From NCBI RefSeq assembly GCF_014651035.1, contig NZ_BMWC01000001.1, positions 1,271,581-1,335,580 of the forward strand: 64,000 bases of DNA, written 5' to 3'. Below, piece after piece: positions 18,130 to 27,798 of this stretch (the first letter of the stretch is position 1; each line of letters begins with the position of its first letter). A program made the position numbers and the translations under genes. This DNA comes from Streptomyces lomondensis (lineage in GTDB: Bacteria > Actinomycetota > Actinomycetes > Streptomycetales > Streptomycetaceae). The notes beneath the pieces were generated by a model that was not told where the DNA came from, did not search any database, and saw only the letters and a program-made list of their open reading frames with translations.

Positions 18130-19569
18130 ATGGTGGCGAAGAAGACCGCCGTACAGCAGCCGGCGTCCGGCAGGTCCGCGGGGACCTCCGGTGGTGCGGC
18201 CAAGGACGTGGGTGGGAAGAAGTCCACGCAGGGGGGCTCGGCGGGGCGGGCGGCGAAGGGGGCGGCGGGGAAGGCGACCGAGGGGACGAAGGCGGTTGTC
18301 AAGAAGACGAAAGCGGCGGTCAAGAAGGCGGAGGTGACGGCGAAGGCTGTGGCCGAGAAGGGCGTGGCCAAGAAGGGTGAGGCCAAGAAGGCCGCATCCG
18401 GGAAGGCCGCACCCAAGAAGGCCGCCGCCAAGGCTCCGGCCGAGAAGGCGTCGGCGGAGAAGGCGTCGGACGAGAGAGCGACGGCCGAGAAGACAGTGGC
18501 CAAGAGGGCCCCGGCTGAGAGGGCCCCGGCCAAGAAGGCCCCGGCCAAGAAGGCGGCCGGAAAGGCTCCGGCCAAGAAGTCTCCGGCCAAGAAGGCGATC
18601 GTCAGGGAGGCGGCGGGTAAGGAGACGGCGGGCGAAAAATCGGTCGTCAGGGAGGCGGCGGCCAGGAAGGCGGTCGTCAGGGAGGCGGCGGCCAGGAAGG
18701 CGGTCGTCAGGGATGCGGCGGCCAGGAAGGCGGCGGCCAAGAAAGCGGTCGGCAAGGGGGCGGCAGGTACGGAGGCGGCGGTCAAGAAGGCCGGCGCCGA
18801 GGAAGCCAGGGAGGCGGCGGGTACGGAGACGGCGGCCAGGAAGGCGGTCGGTAAGGGGGCGGCGGAGAAGAGGGCCGCTGTCAAGAGGGCGAAGGCCGCC
18901 AAGGCCGGCGCCGCGCGGAAGGGCGCCGAGGGCGTTGCCGGGCAGGGCGCCGCAGGCGAGAGCACCACCACTAAGGGCCCGGCCGGGAAGGGCGCTGCCC
19001 GGACCGGCGCGGGCACACAGGACACGGCCGGGAGCAGCACGGCCAAGAAGGCGCGCGCGGCCGAGGCCGCGACGCAGACGGGAGCGACGACGGTGGGTGC
19101 GAAGAAGACTCCTGGCGCGGCCACGGCGGCCAAGACCGCCGTGCCGAAGGCACGGGCCGGCGCGGCGGACCCCGGTGAGCTCGCGGTACGTCCGGGCGAG
19201 GACCCCTGGACGACGGAGGAGGTCGAGGAGGCGCGCGCCGAGCTGATGTCGGAGGAGGCGCGGCTGCGCGAGGAGATCACCTCGTCGGAGCGGTCGCTCG
19301 CCGGTCTGATGCGGGACTCCGGGGACGGCGCGGGCGACGACCAGGCCGACACCGGCACCAAGAACATCACGCGCGAGCACGAGCTGGCCCTGGCCGCCAA
19401 CGCGCGCGAGATGCTCGTCCAGACCGAGCGCGCGCTGGAACGCCTGCACGCGGGCACCTACGGCCTGTGCGAGAACTGCGGCAACCCCATCGGCAAGGCC
19501 CGGATGCAGGCCTTCCCGCGGGCCACGCTGTGCGTGGAGTGCAAGCAGAAGCAGGAGCGCCGGTACTGA
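18130..19569 (+). CDS. DksA/TraR-type zinc finger protein with histone-H1-like Lys/Ala-rich N-terminal tail
   Basis: About 479 residues in two unlike halves. Residues about 1-350 are Lys/Ala-rich with many AKKA, AAKKAP and REAAARKA repeats, resembling the tails of histone H1 and of actinobacterial nucleoid proteins; this part is likely disordered and DNA-binding. From about 360 a DksA/TraR domain follows: a helical stretch ([44 protein letters not shown]) and a four-cysteine finger [14 protein letters not shown]...CVECK. ATG 18130 follows GAAGGGG. The long tail is coded by near-perfect 30-base repeats. It may combine nucleoid binding with RNA polymerase control, but that is inference. lspA lies 89 bases downstream. 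Confidence 0.85.
   Translation: MVAKKTAVQQPASGRSAGTSGGAAKDVGGKKSTQGGSAGRAAKGAAGKATEGTKAVVKKTKAAVKKAEVTAKAVAEKGVAKKGEAKKAASGKAAPKKAAAKAPAEKASAEKASDERATAEKTVAKRAPAERAPAKKAPAKKAAGKAPAKKSPAKKAIVREAAGKETAGEKSVVREAAARKAVVREAAARKAVVRDAAARKAAAKKAVGKGAAGTEAAVKKAGAEEAREAAGTETAARKAVGKGAAEKRAAVKRAKAAKAGAARKGAEGVAGQGAAGESTTTKGPAGKGAARTGAGTQDTAGSSTAKKARAAEAATQTGATTVGAKKTPGAATAAKTAVPKARAGAADPGELAVRPGEDPWTTEEVEEARAELMSEEARLREEITSSERSLAGLMRDSGDGAGDDQADTGTKNITREHELALAANAREMLVQTERALERLHAGTYGLCENCGNPIGKARMQAFPRATLCVECKQKQERRY
18641..18730 (+). repeat. Three tandem 30-base coding repeats
   Basis: A 30-base unit beginning CGGTCGTCAGGGAGGCGGCG occurs at 18641-18670 and again identically at 18671-18700, with a third copy at 18701-18730 differing by one base (GGATGC for GGAGGC). 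It encodes a ten-residue Ala/Arg/Val unit in the basic tail. Copy number is likely to vary between strains. Confidence 0.9.
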
Positions 19570-19658
19570 CCGGCCGCCGAATGCCTCCTGAGCACGTGGG
19601 GTGCGCGGGGTGTGCCGTACCCTCGTCCTCAGTCAGGCACCTAGGTTGAGGGACTCAC

Positions 19659-20264
19659 GTGGCAGAGGCGGAGCGCATCATCGGTACGCCGGACACACCG
19701 GACGCGGCCGGGAACGGGCAGGACCGGCCCGGCGAGTCCGGCACCGACGATACGGCGGCCACGGCCGGCCGGCCCCGGGGCAGGCGCCGTATCGGGGTGC
19801 TGTTCGGTGTGGCCGCGTTCGCGTACGCCCTCGACCTGATCAGCAAGATGATCGTGGTGGCCAAGCTGGAGCACCACCCGCCCATCGAGATCATCGGGGA
19901 CTGGCTGAAGTTCGAGGCGATCCGCAACGCGGGCGCGGCCTTCGGCTTCGGCGAGGCCTTCACCGTGATCTTCACCATGATCGCGGCGGCGGTGATCGTG
20001 GTGATCGCCCGGCTCGCCCGCAAGCTCTACAGCCTGCCCTGGGCGATCGCGCTCGGCCTGCTGCTCGGCGGTGCGCTGGGCAACCTCACCGACCGGATCT
20101 TCCGGGCGCCGGGCGTCTTCGAGGGCGCGGTCGTGGACTTCATCGCGCCCAAGCACTTCGCCGTGTTCAACCTGGCCGACTCGGCGATCGTGTGCGGCGG
20201 CATCCTGATCGTGCTTCTGTCGTTCAAGGGGCTCGACCCGGACGGGACCGTCCACAAGGACTGA
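19659..20264 (+). CDS. lspA: Lipoprotein signal peptidase (signal peptidase II)
   Basis: Membrane aspartic protease that cleaves the signal peptide of lipid-modified prolipoproteins. Four membrane segments are visible: [58 protein letters not shown] and [20 protein letters not shown]. The catalytic aspartates lie in GNLTDR and FNLADS, and [10 protein letters not shown] is conserved. The N-terminal 45 residues are a soluble acidic, low-complexity extension common in actinobacterial LspA. 201 residues. Its substrates are made by Lgt, whose gene is far downstream at 57.8 kb. Confidence 0.96.
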   Translation: MAEAERIIGTPDTPDAAGNGQDRPGESGTDDTAATAGRPRGRRRIGVLFGVAAFAYALDLISKMIVVAKLEHHPPIEIIGDWLKFEAIRNAGAAFGFGEAFTVIFTMIAAAVIVVIARLARKLYSLPWAIALGLLLGGALGNLTDRIFRAPGVFEGAVVDFIAPKHFAVFNLADSAIVCGGILIVLLSFKGLDPDGTVHKD

Positions 20265-20295
20265 GCGCGCGTGCGGCCGTGTCGGAGCCGTCCGG

Positions 20296-20301
20296 CATAC
20301 T
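20296..20301 (+). promoter_or_regulatory. Probable -10 element of a leaderless transcript (pseudouridine synthase)
   Basis: CATACT ends 6 bases before GTG 20308 and no ribosome binding site is visible, which suggests transcription starts at the start codon. No clear -35. Confidence 0.45.
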
Positions 20302-20307
20302 CGACGG

Positions 20308-21252
20308 GTGAGCACGATTCCCGAGATCCGTACCCTGCCCGTGCCCGACGGCCTGGAGGGCGAGCGCGTCGACGCCGCCATCTCCCGCATGTTCGGCTTC
20401 TCCCGGACCAAGGCGGCCGAGCTCGCCGCCGCGGGGAAGGTCACGGTCGACGGATCGGTGGTCGGCAAGTCGGAGCGCGTGCACGGCGGCGCCTGGCTGG
20501 AGGTCGAGATGCCGCAGGCGCCCGCGCCGGTGCAGGTGGTGGCCGAGCCGGTCGAGGGCATGGAGATCGTGCACGACGACGATGACGTGGTCGTGATCGT
20601 CAAGCCGGTCGGCGTCGCGGCCCACCCGTCGCCGGGCTGGAGCGGGCCGACCGTCATCGGGGGGCTGGCCGCCGCCGGGTACCGGATCTCCACCTCCGGG
20701 GCCGCGGAGCGCCAGGGCATCGTCCACCGCCTCGACGTCGGCACGTCCGGGCTGATGGTGGTGGCCAAGTCGGAGTACGCGTACACGTCGCTGAAGCGCC
20801 AGTTCAAGGAGCGCACGGTCGACAAGCGGTACCACACGCTCGTCCAGGGCCACCCCGACCCGACCAGTGGCACCATCGACGCCCCCATCGGCCGGCACCC
20901 CCAGCACGACTACAAGTGGGCGGTCACGGCCGAGGGCAAGCCGTCCGTCACGCACTACGACCTCATCGAGGCCTTCCGCGCCGCGTCCCTGCTCGACGTG
21001 AAGCTGGAGACCGGCCGCACCCACCAGATCCGCGTCCACATGGCCGCCCACCGGCACCCCTGCGTCGGCGACCTGACCTACGGCGCCGACCCGACGCTCG
21101 CCAAGCGCCTCGGCCTGACCCGCCAGTGGCTGCACGCGGTGCGGCTCGGCTTCGAGCACCCCGGGGACGGGCAGTGGGCCGAGTTCTCCTGCGACTACCC
21201 GGAGGACCTCCAGAAGGCCCTGGACCAGGTCCGGGAGGAGACCTACGCGTGA
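20308..21252 (+). CDS. RluD-type RNA pseudouridine synthase
   Basis: RluA/RluD-family enzyme that isomerises uridines in structured RNA, probably 23S rRNA. An N-terminal S4 RNA-binding domain (about 20-80, [31 protein letters not shown]) is followed by the catalytic domain with [14 protein letters not shown], the active-site motif [15 protein letters not shown] (catalytic Asp at about residue 145), and [23 protein letters not shown]. 314 residues, normal for RluD. It follows lspA, as in many bacteria, and overlaps the next gene by 4 bases. The exact target uridines cannot be told from sequence. Confidence 0.93.
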   Translation: MSTIPEIRTLPVPDGLEGERVDAAISRMFGFSRTKAAELAAAGKVTVDGSVVGKSERVHGGAWLEVEMPQAPAPVQVVAEPVEGMEIVHDDDDVVVIVKPVGVAAHPSPGWSGPTVIGGLAAAGYRISTSGAAERQGIVHRLDVGTSGLMVVAKSEYAYTSLKRQFKERTVDKRYHTLVQGHPDPTSGTIDAPIGRHPQHDYKWAVTAEGKPSVTHYDLIEAFRAASLLDVKLETGRTHQIRVHMAAHRHPCVGDLTYGADPTLAKRLGLTRQWLHAVRLGFEHPGDGQWAEFSCDYPEDLQKALDQVREETYA

Positions 21253-21719
21253 GCACCCCGGGGTACGTGGTGCGGGTCGCGCGGGACCCGGCCGACCGCG
21301 AGGCGTGCTTCGCGGTGCGCAAGGAGGTCTTCGTCGGCGAGCAGGGCGTGCCGGAGGACCTGGAGTACGACGCGTACGACGCCGGGGCCGTCCATGTGCT
21401 GGCGGTCCGGGAGGACGGCGTGCCGCTCGGGACCGGGCGGCTGCTGTTCGGGGAGGCGGCCGTGGCGCAGACCGGCGCCGACCCGTCCGTGGGCTCCCTC
21501 GGCCGGCTGGCCGTGACCGGCCACGCACGCGGGCTCGGTGTCGGCGTCGCCCTGGTGCGGGCCATCGAGGACGCGGCACGCGCGCGTGGGCTCACGGCCA
21601 TGGACCTGCACGCGCAGTCGCACGCGCTGGGCTTCTACGAGCGGCTCGGCTACGAGCCGTACGGCCCGGAGTATTTGGAGGCGGGCATTCCGCACCGGGG
21701 GATGCGGCGTTCGCTCTAG
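21249..21719 (+). CDS. GNAT-family N-acetyltransferase
   Basis: 156-residue acetyltransferase of the GNAT superfamily, ElaA-like in layout. The protein starts at the GTG within the preceding stop (GTGA). [21 protein letters not shown] marks the N-terminal part; [24 protein letters not shown] is the acetyl-CoA binding motif A (pattern RxxGxG/A here as HARGLGVG); [16 protein letters not shown] is motif B. Substrate unknown. Coupled to the pseudouridine synthase gene, an arrangement seen in other Streptomyces. Confidence 0.88.
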   Translation: MSTPGYVVRVARDPADREACFAVRKEVFVGEQGVPEDLEYDAYDAGAVHVLAVREDGVPLGTGRLLFGEAAVAQTGADPSVGSLGRLAVTGHARGLGVGVALVRAIEDAARARGLTAMDLHAQSHALGFYERLGYEPYGPEYLEAGIPHRGMRRSL

Positions 21720-21814
21720 CCCGTCGCGGCGGGTGCTGAAACGGTTTGTCGCTGGAGTTGCGTGGCAGGCTTGAGGGCAGTCCTGTGAACCGCTGACCTT
21801 CCGGAGCGCTGACC

Positions 21815-23401
21815 GTGGATCAGTTGGCCCTGTTGTTCGTGCTGCTGCTCGGGGCCGTGATCAGCGTCCCGGTCGGGGACCGGCTCGGGGTGCCCGCGCC
21901 GGTGCTGATGACCCTGCTGGGCATAGTCCTCGCCCTGCTCGAGTTCGTGCCGAACGTCGACATCCCGCCGGACCTGATCCTCCCCCTGTTGCTGCCGCCC
22001 CTGCTGTACGCCGCCGTGCGCCGCACCTCCTGGCGGCAGTTCACGGCGAACAAGAGACCGATCTTCCTGCTGGCCGTGGCGCTGGTGTTCGTCACCATGG
22101 CCTGCGTGGCCGCCGCGGCCGACGCGATCGTGCCGGGGCTGCCGCTCGCCGCGGCGTTCGCGCTCGGCGCGCTGGTCGCGCCGCCGGACCCGGTCGCGGC
22201 GACCGCCGTCGCCGGGCAGCTGGGGCTGCCGCGCCGGCTGGTGTCGATCCTGGAGGGCGAGGGGCTCTTCAACGACGTGACGGCCATCGTCCTCTACCAC
22301 GTGGCGATCGCCGCCGCCGTCAGCGGGACGTTCTCGCCCTGGAAGGCCGGGCTCGACCTGGTGCTGTCGGCCGTGGTGGCCGTGGCCGTGGGCCTGGCGC
22401 TGGGCTGGGGCGCGAACAAGCTGATGGAGCTGCTCGGGGAAGCGACGCTGCAGATCGGGCTGACCCTGCTGGTGCCGTACGCCTCCTACGTCATGGCCGA
22501 GGAGCTGCACGGGTCGGGCGTGCTCGCCGTGCTCACCACCGCGCTGTTCCTCGCGGAGCACGGCTCCGACGCCGACGACGTCATGACGCGGCTGGCCGGG
22601 CACACGTTCTGGAACATCGTCGACACCCTCGTCACCGGCGTGGCGTTCGGGCTGGTCGGCCTTGAGCTGCACAACGCCATCCACACCGCGTCCGGGCGGT
22701 GGGGCGAGCTGCTCGGGTGGGCCGCGGCGGTGGTGGGCGTCGTCGTGTTCGTACGGCTGCTGTGGCTGCTGCCGGCGACCTGGCTGACCAAGCGGCTGCA
22801 CGCGCGGCGGGACTACGACGAGGACATCCCGGTCAGCTGGCGCGAGACCGTGGTGATGTGGTGGTCGGGGATGCGGGGAGTGGCGTCGGTCGCGCTGGTG
22901 CTGGCCATTCCGCTGGAGACGGATTCGGGGGCGCCGTTCCCCAGCCGGGACGAGATCATCTTCATCGCGTTCGGGGTCATCATGGCGACGCTGGTGGTGC
23001 AGGGGCTGACGTTGCCGTGGCTGGTGCGACGGCTCGGGGTGAAGGCCGACACGGACCAGGAGAAGGAGTTCGCGAAGGCGCTGGCGGTCCGGGCGGCCAA
23101 GGCGGCGAAGCGGAGGCTGCGGGAGATCGAGGAGGACGAGGAGCTGCCGGAGGAGCTGTCCGAGCAGATGCTGCGGCGGGCCTTCGACATCGGGGTGCGG
23201 ATCAGTCCCGAACTGGCGGAGGACGAGCGGCGGGAGGCGTACCGGGAGCGGGCGCGGCGGGTGAAGCGGGTGCGGCGGATCCAGCAGGAGATGCTGAGCG
23301 CGGCGCGGCATGAGGTGCTGGCGGCGCGGAGTGAGCCGGGGGCGGATCCGGAGGTTGTGGACCGGGTGCTGCGGCATCTTGACGTGCGTAGTCTGCGGTG
23401 A
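21815..23401 (+). CDS. CPA1-family Na+/H+ antiporter
   Basis: Monovalent cation/proton antiporter of the CPA1 (NhaP/NHE-like) family. 528 residues with about twelve membrane segments, starting MDQLALLFVLLLGAVISVPVG. Family features include ALGALVAPPDPVAATAVAGQL, where the DP pair sits in the ion-binding unwound helix, EGEGLFNDVTAIVLY, and WWSGMRGVASVALVLAIPL. The C-terminal 110 residues are a hydrophilic, charged coiled-coil tail (KRRLREIEEDEELPEEL). Substrate could be Na+ or K+. GTG start. A single gene with its own flanks. Confidence 0.9.
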   Translation: MDQLALLFVLLLGAVISVPVGDRLGVPAPVLMTLLGIVLALLEFVPNVDIPPDLILPLLLPPLLYAAVRRTSWRQFTANKRPIFLLAVALVFVTMACVAAAADAIVPGLPLAAAFALGALVAPPDPVAATAVAGQLGLPRRLVSILEGEGLFNDVTAIVLYHVAIAAAVSGTFSPWKAGLDLVLSAVVAVAVGLALGWGANKLMELLGEATLQIGLTLLVPYASYVMAEELHGSGVLAVLTTALFLAEHGSDADDVMTRLAGHTFWNIVDTLVTGVAFGLVGLELHNAIHTASGRWGELLGWAAAVVGVVVFVRLLWLLPATWLTKRLHARRDYDEDIPVSWRETVVMWWSGMRGVASVALVLAIPLETDSGAPFPSRDEIIFIAFGVIMATLVVQGLTLPWLVRRLGVKADTDQEKEFAKALAVRAAKAAKRRLREIEEDEELPEELSEQMLRRAFDIGVRISPELAEDERREAYRERARRVKRVRRIQQEMLSAARHEVLAARSEPGADPEVVDRVLRHLDVRSLR

Positions 23402-23485
23402 GTTGCCCACCCACGAGCTGCCCGTAGCTGTCACCCGAGAGGTCCTGGAATCCCGTGGGGGTGGTTCGCCGTCGGCGGTCGGCGG

Positions 23486-23516
23486 TTGACGGTCGGTGGT
23501 TGGGGCGTCGTAGGGT
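23486..23516 (+). promoter_or_regulatory. Promoter for a leaderless SDR transcript
   Basis: TTGACG (23486-23491), a 19-base spacer, and TAGGGT (23511-23516). The ATG at 23524 begins 7 bases after the -10, where transcription would start, and no ribosome binding site is present. Confidence 0.65.
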
Positions 23517-23523
23517 CGTCCGT

Positions 23524-24264
23524 ATGGCACGAAATGTTGTAATCAGTGGTGGAGGTACCGGAATTGGGCTTGCGGCGGCCCGGGTGTTCGCCGCGGGCGG
23601 GGATCAGGTGCTGTTGCTCGGGCGGCGGGCCGCGGTGCTGGAGAAGGCCGGGGTGCCCGGCGCGCTGACATACGCGGCCGATCTCGCCGAGCCGGCGGAC
23701 GTGCGGGGCGTCGCCGCCTTCGTGGAGCGGGAGTTCGGGTCCGTGGACGTGCTCGTGCACAGCGCCGGAGGCAACGGGCTGCTCGAACCGGACGCCGCAG
23801 GTGATGATCCGCTGGAGGCCGTCGCGCACACCTGGAACGTGAACTTCCGGCTCAACACCCTGACCGCCGTCCTGCTCACCGAGGCTCTGAAGCCGCGGCT
23901 CGCCGAGCCCGGCGGGCGGGTGCTGTTTCTCGGTTCCATCGCCGCCTACCGGGGATCCGGGAGCGGGGCGTACGCGGCGGCCAAGGCGGGTCTGCATCCG
24001 TACGCCCACGATCTGGCGCGGGAGCTGGGGCCGCGCGGCATCACCGTGAACGTGGTCGCGCCCGGCTACGTCGAGGACACCGAGTTCTTCGGGGACGCGA
24101 TGGACGAGGAGCGGCGGGCGCGGCTCGTCGGCGAGACCTCCACCGGGCGGGCCGGGACCCCCGGGGACGTCGCCGAGACCCTGCACTGGCTCGCCTCCCC
24201 GGGCGCCGGGCACATCACCTCCCAGATCATCCAGGTCAACGGCGGCGCCGAGCGCGGTCACTGA
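23524..24264 (+). CDS. Short-chain dehydrogenase/reductase
   Basis: SDR-family NAD(P)H-dependent oxidoreductase of 246 residues. The cofactor motif is GGGTGIGLAAARVF near the N-terminus (GxxxGIG type); NSAG-like HSAGGNG follows, then the catalytic Ser in FLGSIAAYRGSGSGAYAAAKAG with Tyr and Lys in YaaaK, and the C-terminal HITSQIIQVNGGAERGH. The start ATG 23524 is taken because upstream in-frame codons encode an Arg-rich non-family segment and a promoter lies there. Resembles 3-oxoacyl-ACP-reductase-like SDRs. Substrate unknown. A terminator shared with the convergent channel gene follows. Confidence 0.9.
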   Translation: MARNVVISGGGTGIGLAAARVFAAGGDQVLLLGRRAAVLEKAGVPGALTYAADLAEPADVRGVAAFVEREFGSVDVLVHSAGGNGLLEPDAAGDDPLEAVAHTWNVNFRLNTLTAVLLTEALKPRLAEPGGRVLFLGSIAAYRGSGSGAYAAAKAGLHPYAHDLARELGPRGITVNVVAPGYVEDTEFFGDAMDEERRARLVGETSTGRAGTPGDVAETLHWLASPGAGHITSQIIQVNGGAERGH

Positions 24265-24273
24265 CCGGAGCAC

Positions 24274-24313
24274 CGGCAGGAGGGCTGTCCGCTCCAGGGC
24301 AGCCCTCCTGCCG
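24274..24313. terminator. Bidirectional terminator between SDR and MscS genes
   Basis: CGGCAGGAGGGCT (24274-24286) pairs with AGCCCTCCTGCCG (24301-24313), a 13-base-pair stem between two convergent genes. Confidence 0.85.
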
Positions 24314-24318
24314 TGCCG

Positions 24319-25443
24319 TCAGCGTTCCGGGCGGGCCGAGCCGTGGAAGCGGCGCTGCTGGTGCGGGACGCCGTCCGGGGACGGGCGGTGGCCGTTCCGG
24401 GACGGCGGCAGGATCGCGTCCGCCGTGTTGACCCGGGGCAGGGCGTACGGATGCTCCTCGGCCAGCCAGCGCACCATCTGCTCCCGGACGGCGACCCGCG
24501 CGGTCCAGATGTCGTCCGCGTCCTTCGCCGTCACCAGGGCCCGCACCTGCATGGTGTTCGGGGTGGTGTCCGTGACGGACAGGTCGTAGGCGCGGCCGTC
24601 CCAGGCCGGGCACTCGCGCAGGATGTCGCGGAGCTTCTCGCGCATCGCCTCCACGGGGGCCGTGTGGTCGACGTGCCAGAAGACGGTCCCGGTCATCTGC
24701 GGCGTGCCGCGCGACCAGTTCTCGAACGGCTTGGACGTGAAGTACGACACCGGCATGGTGATCCGCCGCTCGTCCCAGGTGCGCACGGTCAGGAACGTCA
24801 GCGTGATCTCCTCGACCGTGCCCCACTCGCCGTCCACGACGACGGTGTCCCCGATGCGCACCATGTCGCCGAAGGCGATCTGGAACCCCGCGAACATGTT
24901 GCTCAGGGTGGACTGCGCGGCGACACCGGCGACGATGCCGAGGATGCCCGCCGAGGCCAGCAGCGAGGCGCCCGCCGCGCGGAACGCCGGGAACGTCAGC
25001 AGCATGCTCGCGGCGGCCACCACGCCGACGATCGCCGACACCACCCGCATGATCAGCGTCACCTGGGTGCGCACCCGGCGGACCCTGGCCGGGTCGCGGT
25101 GGGCCCGGGCATTGGCGTACCGGCTGTACGACGTCTCCACGATCGCCGCCGCGATCCGGATCACCAGCCAGGCGGCCGACCCGATCAGCACCAGGGTCAG
25201 CGCCTGGCCGATGCCCTCACGGCGGCTCTCCAGCAGCTGCGCCTCGTCGTACGCCCCTCTCAGCAGGGCCACGAGGAGCACGAGCTGGTACGGGATGCGG
25301 CCACGGCGCAGCAGCCCCCACAGCGGGGTGTCGTGATGCCGGTCGTCGGCCTTGCGCAGCAGGAAGTCGGTGGCCCAGCCGATCACCAGCGTGAGCACGA
25401 CCGAGCCACCGACCACGATCAGCGGTCGTAGCAGGTTCTCCAT
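24319..25443 (-). CDS. MscS-type mechanosensitive ion channel
   Basis: Small-conductance mechanosensitive channel family protein, 374 residues, releasing solutes on hypo-osmotic shock. Several N-terminal membrane segments (ENLLRPLIVVGGSVVLTLVIG, IPYQLVLLVALL, ALTLVLIGSAAWLVIRIAAA) precede the pore helix TM3 region LLASAGILGIVAGVAAQSTLSNMFAGFQIA and the beta domain (FGDMVRIGDTVVVDGEWGTVEEITLTFLTVRTWDERR, split here for the family hallmark GTVEEI). The C-terminal tail of about 35 residues is hydrophilic. Divergent from the next gene, with 107 bases between. Confidence 0.92.
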   Translation of the reverse strand: MENLLRPLIVVGGSVVLTLVIGWATDFLLRKADDRHHDTPLWGLLRRGRIPYQLVLLVALLRGAYDEAQLLESRREGIGQALTLVLIGSAAWLVIRIAAAIVETSYSRYANARAHRDPARVRRVRTQVTLIMRVVSAIVGVVAAASMLLTFPAFRAAGASLLASAGILGIVAGVAAQSTLSNMFAGFQIAFGDMVRIGDTVVVDGEWGTVEEITLTFLTVRTWDERRITMPVSYFTSKPFENWSRGTPQMTGTVFWHVDHTAPVEAMREKLRDILRECPAWDGRAYDLSVTDTTPNTMQVRALVTAKDADDIWTARVAVREQMVRWLAEEHPYALPRVNTADAILPPSRNGHRPSPDGVPHQQRRFHGSARPER

Positions 25444-25538
25444 GCCCCCGAACCTAACCGGCTCGCCGGGGGCATGAACATGTGACTTCGGCGGCGTCCT
25501 GGGTAGTGCCGCGATCTCGGCTCGTCATACCCGGCTGG

Positions 25539-25544
25539 CACCAT
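25539..25544 (+). promoter_or_regulatory. Probable -10 element in a GGCACCATGG box, leaderless start
   Basis: CACCAT within GGCACCATGG ends 6 bases before ATG 25551. The same box layout precedes the genes at 38435, 50116 and 53136. No ribosome binding site is seen. Confidence 0.45.
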
Positions 25545-25550
25545 GGCTTC

Positions 25551-26120
25551 ATGAACATCATGCTCTTTCACTCGACGCATGGGCTGCGGCCCGCGGTGCT
25601 CCAGGCCGCCGACCGGCTGCGTGCGGCCGGACACGAGGTGTGGACGCCCGACCTCTTCGAGGGGCGCACGTTCGAGACGGTCGAGGAGGGCATGGAGCAC
25701 AAGGAGAAGATCGGCAAGGAGGAGCTGCTGAAGCGGGCCGTGCTGGCCGCCGCGCCCTACTCGGACCGCGGGCTGGTGTACGCGGGCTTCTCGCTCGGCG
25801 CCTCCATCGCCCAGACCCTCGCCCTCGGCGACGACAAGGCGCGCGGGCTGCTGCTCCTGCACGGCACGTCGGACATCGCGCCGGGCGTCACGGCGGACGG
25901 CCTGCCGGTCCAGCTGCACGTGGCGGAGCCGGACCCCTTCGAGACGGACGACTGGCTCAGCGCCTGGTACCTCCAGATGGGCCGCACCGGCGCCGACGTC
26001 GAGGTGTACCGGTACGCCGGGGCCGGCCACCTCTACACCGACCCCGACCTGCCGGACTACGACGCGGAGGCCGCCGAGGCCACCTGGCGGGTGGCGCTCG
26101 GCTTCCTCGAAACCCTGTAG
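25551..26120 (+). CDS. Dienelactone hydrolase family alpha/beta hydrolase
   Basis: Alpha/beta hydrolase of 189 residues related to dienelactone hydrolase. MNIMLFHSTHGLRPAV begins the fold, the nucleophile elbow is GFSLGAS, the acid lies in AEPDPFE and the histidine in YAGAGHLYTDPDLP. True dienelactone hydrolases use Cys at the nucleophile position; here it is Ser, so the substrate is uncertain. ATG 25551 is preferred because the longer frame adds a non-family leader and a promoter-like box sits just upstream. The gene stands alone between the MscS and PhoD genes. Confidence 0.85.
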   Translation: MNIMLFHSTHGLRPAVLQAADRLRAAGHEVWTPDLFEGRTFETVEEGMEHKEKIGKEELLKRAVLAAAPYSDRGLVYAGFSLGASIAQTLALGDDKARGLLLLHGTSDIAPGVTADGLPVQLHVAEPDPFETDDWLSAWYLQMGRTGADVEVYRYAGAGHLYTDPDLPDYDAEAAEATWRVALGFLETL

Positions 26121-26126
26121 CGGCGG

Positions 26127-27797
26127 TCACACCGGGTCGTACACGCGCTCCATCTTCTGCGTGCCGCTGCGCGTGCGGTACGAGCGGGACCACGTGGCCG
26201 TCGCGTCGCGCTTCGTGCGGTCGGACAGGACGTAGTAGTCCATCTGCGCGCGGTCGGCCGTGATGTCCAGGACGCCGTAGCCGTGGCGGTCCGTGTCGAC
26301 CCAGTGGACGTGCCGGTTGGCGGCGCGGATGGCCGGCGAGGCGATCGCGGAGACCGTGCCCTCCGGCACCTTGACGAGGTCGTCGAGGTTGTCGGAGGTG
26401 ACCGAGGTGACGACGAACTCCGTGGCGGCCGACGGGGACAGCGGATAGGTGCCGGCGTCCACCGGCACGTCGTTGGCCCAGGCCATGTGGATGTCGCCGG
26501 TGAGGAAGACGGTGTTGCGGATCGCGTTCGTCCGCAGGTGCGCCAGGATCTCCCGGCGGTCGTCGGTGTAGCCGTCCCACTGGTCGGTGTTGAGGGCGAG
26601 GCCCTCCTGCGGCAGGCCCAGCAGCTTGGCCAGCGGCTTGAGCAGGTCGGCGGAGAGCGAGCCGATGGCGAACGGCGAGATCATCACGGAGTTGCCGACC
26701 AGCCGCCAGGTGGTGTCGGACGCCGTCAGGCCCGCCTTGAGCCAGTCGAGCTGGGCCCGGCCGGTGAGCGTGCGGTCCGGGTCGTCGACCGCGCCGTTGC
26801 CGACCCCGACCTGCTGCGAGCGGAAGGACCGCAGGTCCAGCAGCGAGAGGTCGGCCAGCTTGCCGAAGCGCAGCCGGCGGTAGGTGGTGCCGGCGATCGC
26901 CGGGCGCACCGGCATCCACTCGAAGTAGGCCTGCTTGGCGGCGGCCTGGCGGGCGGACCAGACGCCCTCGGCGCCCTCCGTGTGGTTCTCGGCGCCGCCC
27001 GACCAGGCGTCGTTGGCGAACTCGTGGTCGTCCCAGATCGCCACGACCGGGGCCGCCGCGTGCAGCGCCTGGAGGTCCGGGTCGGTCTTGTACCGCGCGT
27101 GCCGGACGCGGTAGTCGGCGAGCGTGACGATCTCGTGGGCCGGGGCGTGGGGGCGTACGACCCTGCCGCGGGTGCCGTACTCGCCGGTGCCGTACTCGTA
27201 GACGTAGTCGCCGAGGTGCAGCCAGGCGTCCAGGTCGCCGCGGGCCGCGAGATGGCGGTACGCCGAGAAGTACCCGGCCTCCCAGTTGGCGCAGGAGACC
27301 ACGCCGAAGCGGAGGCCCGCGACGGCCGCGCCCTCCGCCGGGGCGGTGCGGGTGCGGGCGGCGGGGGAGTCGGTGCCGCCGGCGGAGAAGCGGAACCAGT
27401 AGTCGGTGGCCGGTTCCAGGCCGCGGATGTCGGCCTTCACCGTGTGGTCGGAGGCGGCCGTCGCGGTGGTCGAGCCCTTGGCGACCACGGTGGTGAACGC
27501 CTTGTCCCTGGCGACCACCCAGCTCACCTCGGTGTCCGGGCCGAGCCCGGAGCCGGGTATCGCCTCCGGGACCGGGGTCACGCGGGTCCACAGCAGCACG
27601 CCGTCCGGCAGCGGGTCACCGGAGGCGACGCCGTGCAGGAAGGCGGGGGCCTGGGCGGCGGCGCGCGCCGGCAGGGAGGCGGCGAGCGGCCCGGCCAGGA
27701 CAGCGGTCGCCGCCGCGGCCTTGACGACCGTACGGCGGCGCGGCGTGAGGGAGTTGAGGCCCTCTGACGTGTTCGATGATCTGTATCGACTGGTCAC
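26127..27797 (-). CDS. phoD: Secreted PhoD-type alkaline phosphatase/phosphodiesterase
   Basis: Tat-exported metallophosphoesterase of the PhoD family that frees phosphate from organic phosphodiesters outside the cell. The N-terminus has the twin-arginine motif [19 protein letters not shown] and an Ala-rich cleavage site near ARAAAQA. An N-terminal Ig-like domain (about 45-150) precedes the catalytic domain with [33 protein letters not shown] and [11 protein letters not shown], the Ca/Fe-binding motifs of PhoD. 556 residues. A GTG start follows an inverted repeat two bases upstream. In S. coelicolor the orthologue belongs to the PhoP regulon. Confidence 0.92.
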   Translation of the reverse strand: MTSRYRSSNTSEGLNSLTPRRRTVVKAAAATAVLAGPLAASLPARAAAQAPAFLHGVASGDPLPDGVLLWTRVTPVPEAIPGSGLGPDTEVSWVVARDKAFTTVVAKGSTTATAASDHTVKADIRGLEPATDYWFRFSAGGTDSPAARTRTAPAEGAAVAGLRFGVVSCANWEAGYFSAYRHLAARGDLDAWLHLGDYVYEYGTGEYGTRGRVVRPHAPAHEIVTLADYRVRHARYKTDPDLQALHAAAPVVAIWDDHEFANDAWSGGAENHTEGAEGVWSARQAAAKQAYFEWMPVRPAIAGTTYRRLRFGKLADLSLLDLRSFRSQQVGVGNGAVDDPDRTLTGRAQLDWLKAGLTASDTTWRLVGNSVMISPFAIGSLSADLLKPLAKLLGLPQEGLALNTDQWDGYTDDRREILAHLRTNAIRNTVFLTGDIHMAWANDVPVDAGTYPLSPSAATEFVVTSVTSDNLDDLVKVPEGTVSAIASPAIRAANRHVHWVDTDRHGYGVLDITADRAQMDYYVLSDRTKRDATATWSRSYRTRSGTQKMERVYDPV

Positions 27798-27798
27798 G

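Noticed and set aside
14504..18337. 1277-codon open frame on the plus strand opposite ileS
   Set aside because: Antisense shadow of a GC-rich gene. It covers ileS and its T-box, has no ribosome binding site or family motifs, and its composition is typical of a reversed frame.
18641..18730. 30-base repeats as a possible CRISPR array
   Set aside because: Units are directly adjacent with no spacer, and are in frame inside the basic tail.
21720..21740. Terminator after the GNAT gene
   Set aside because: CCCG-TCGCGG-CGGG is only a 4-base-pair stem and too weak to call.
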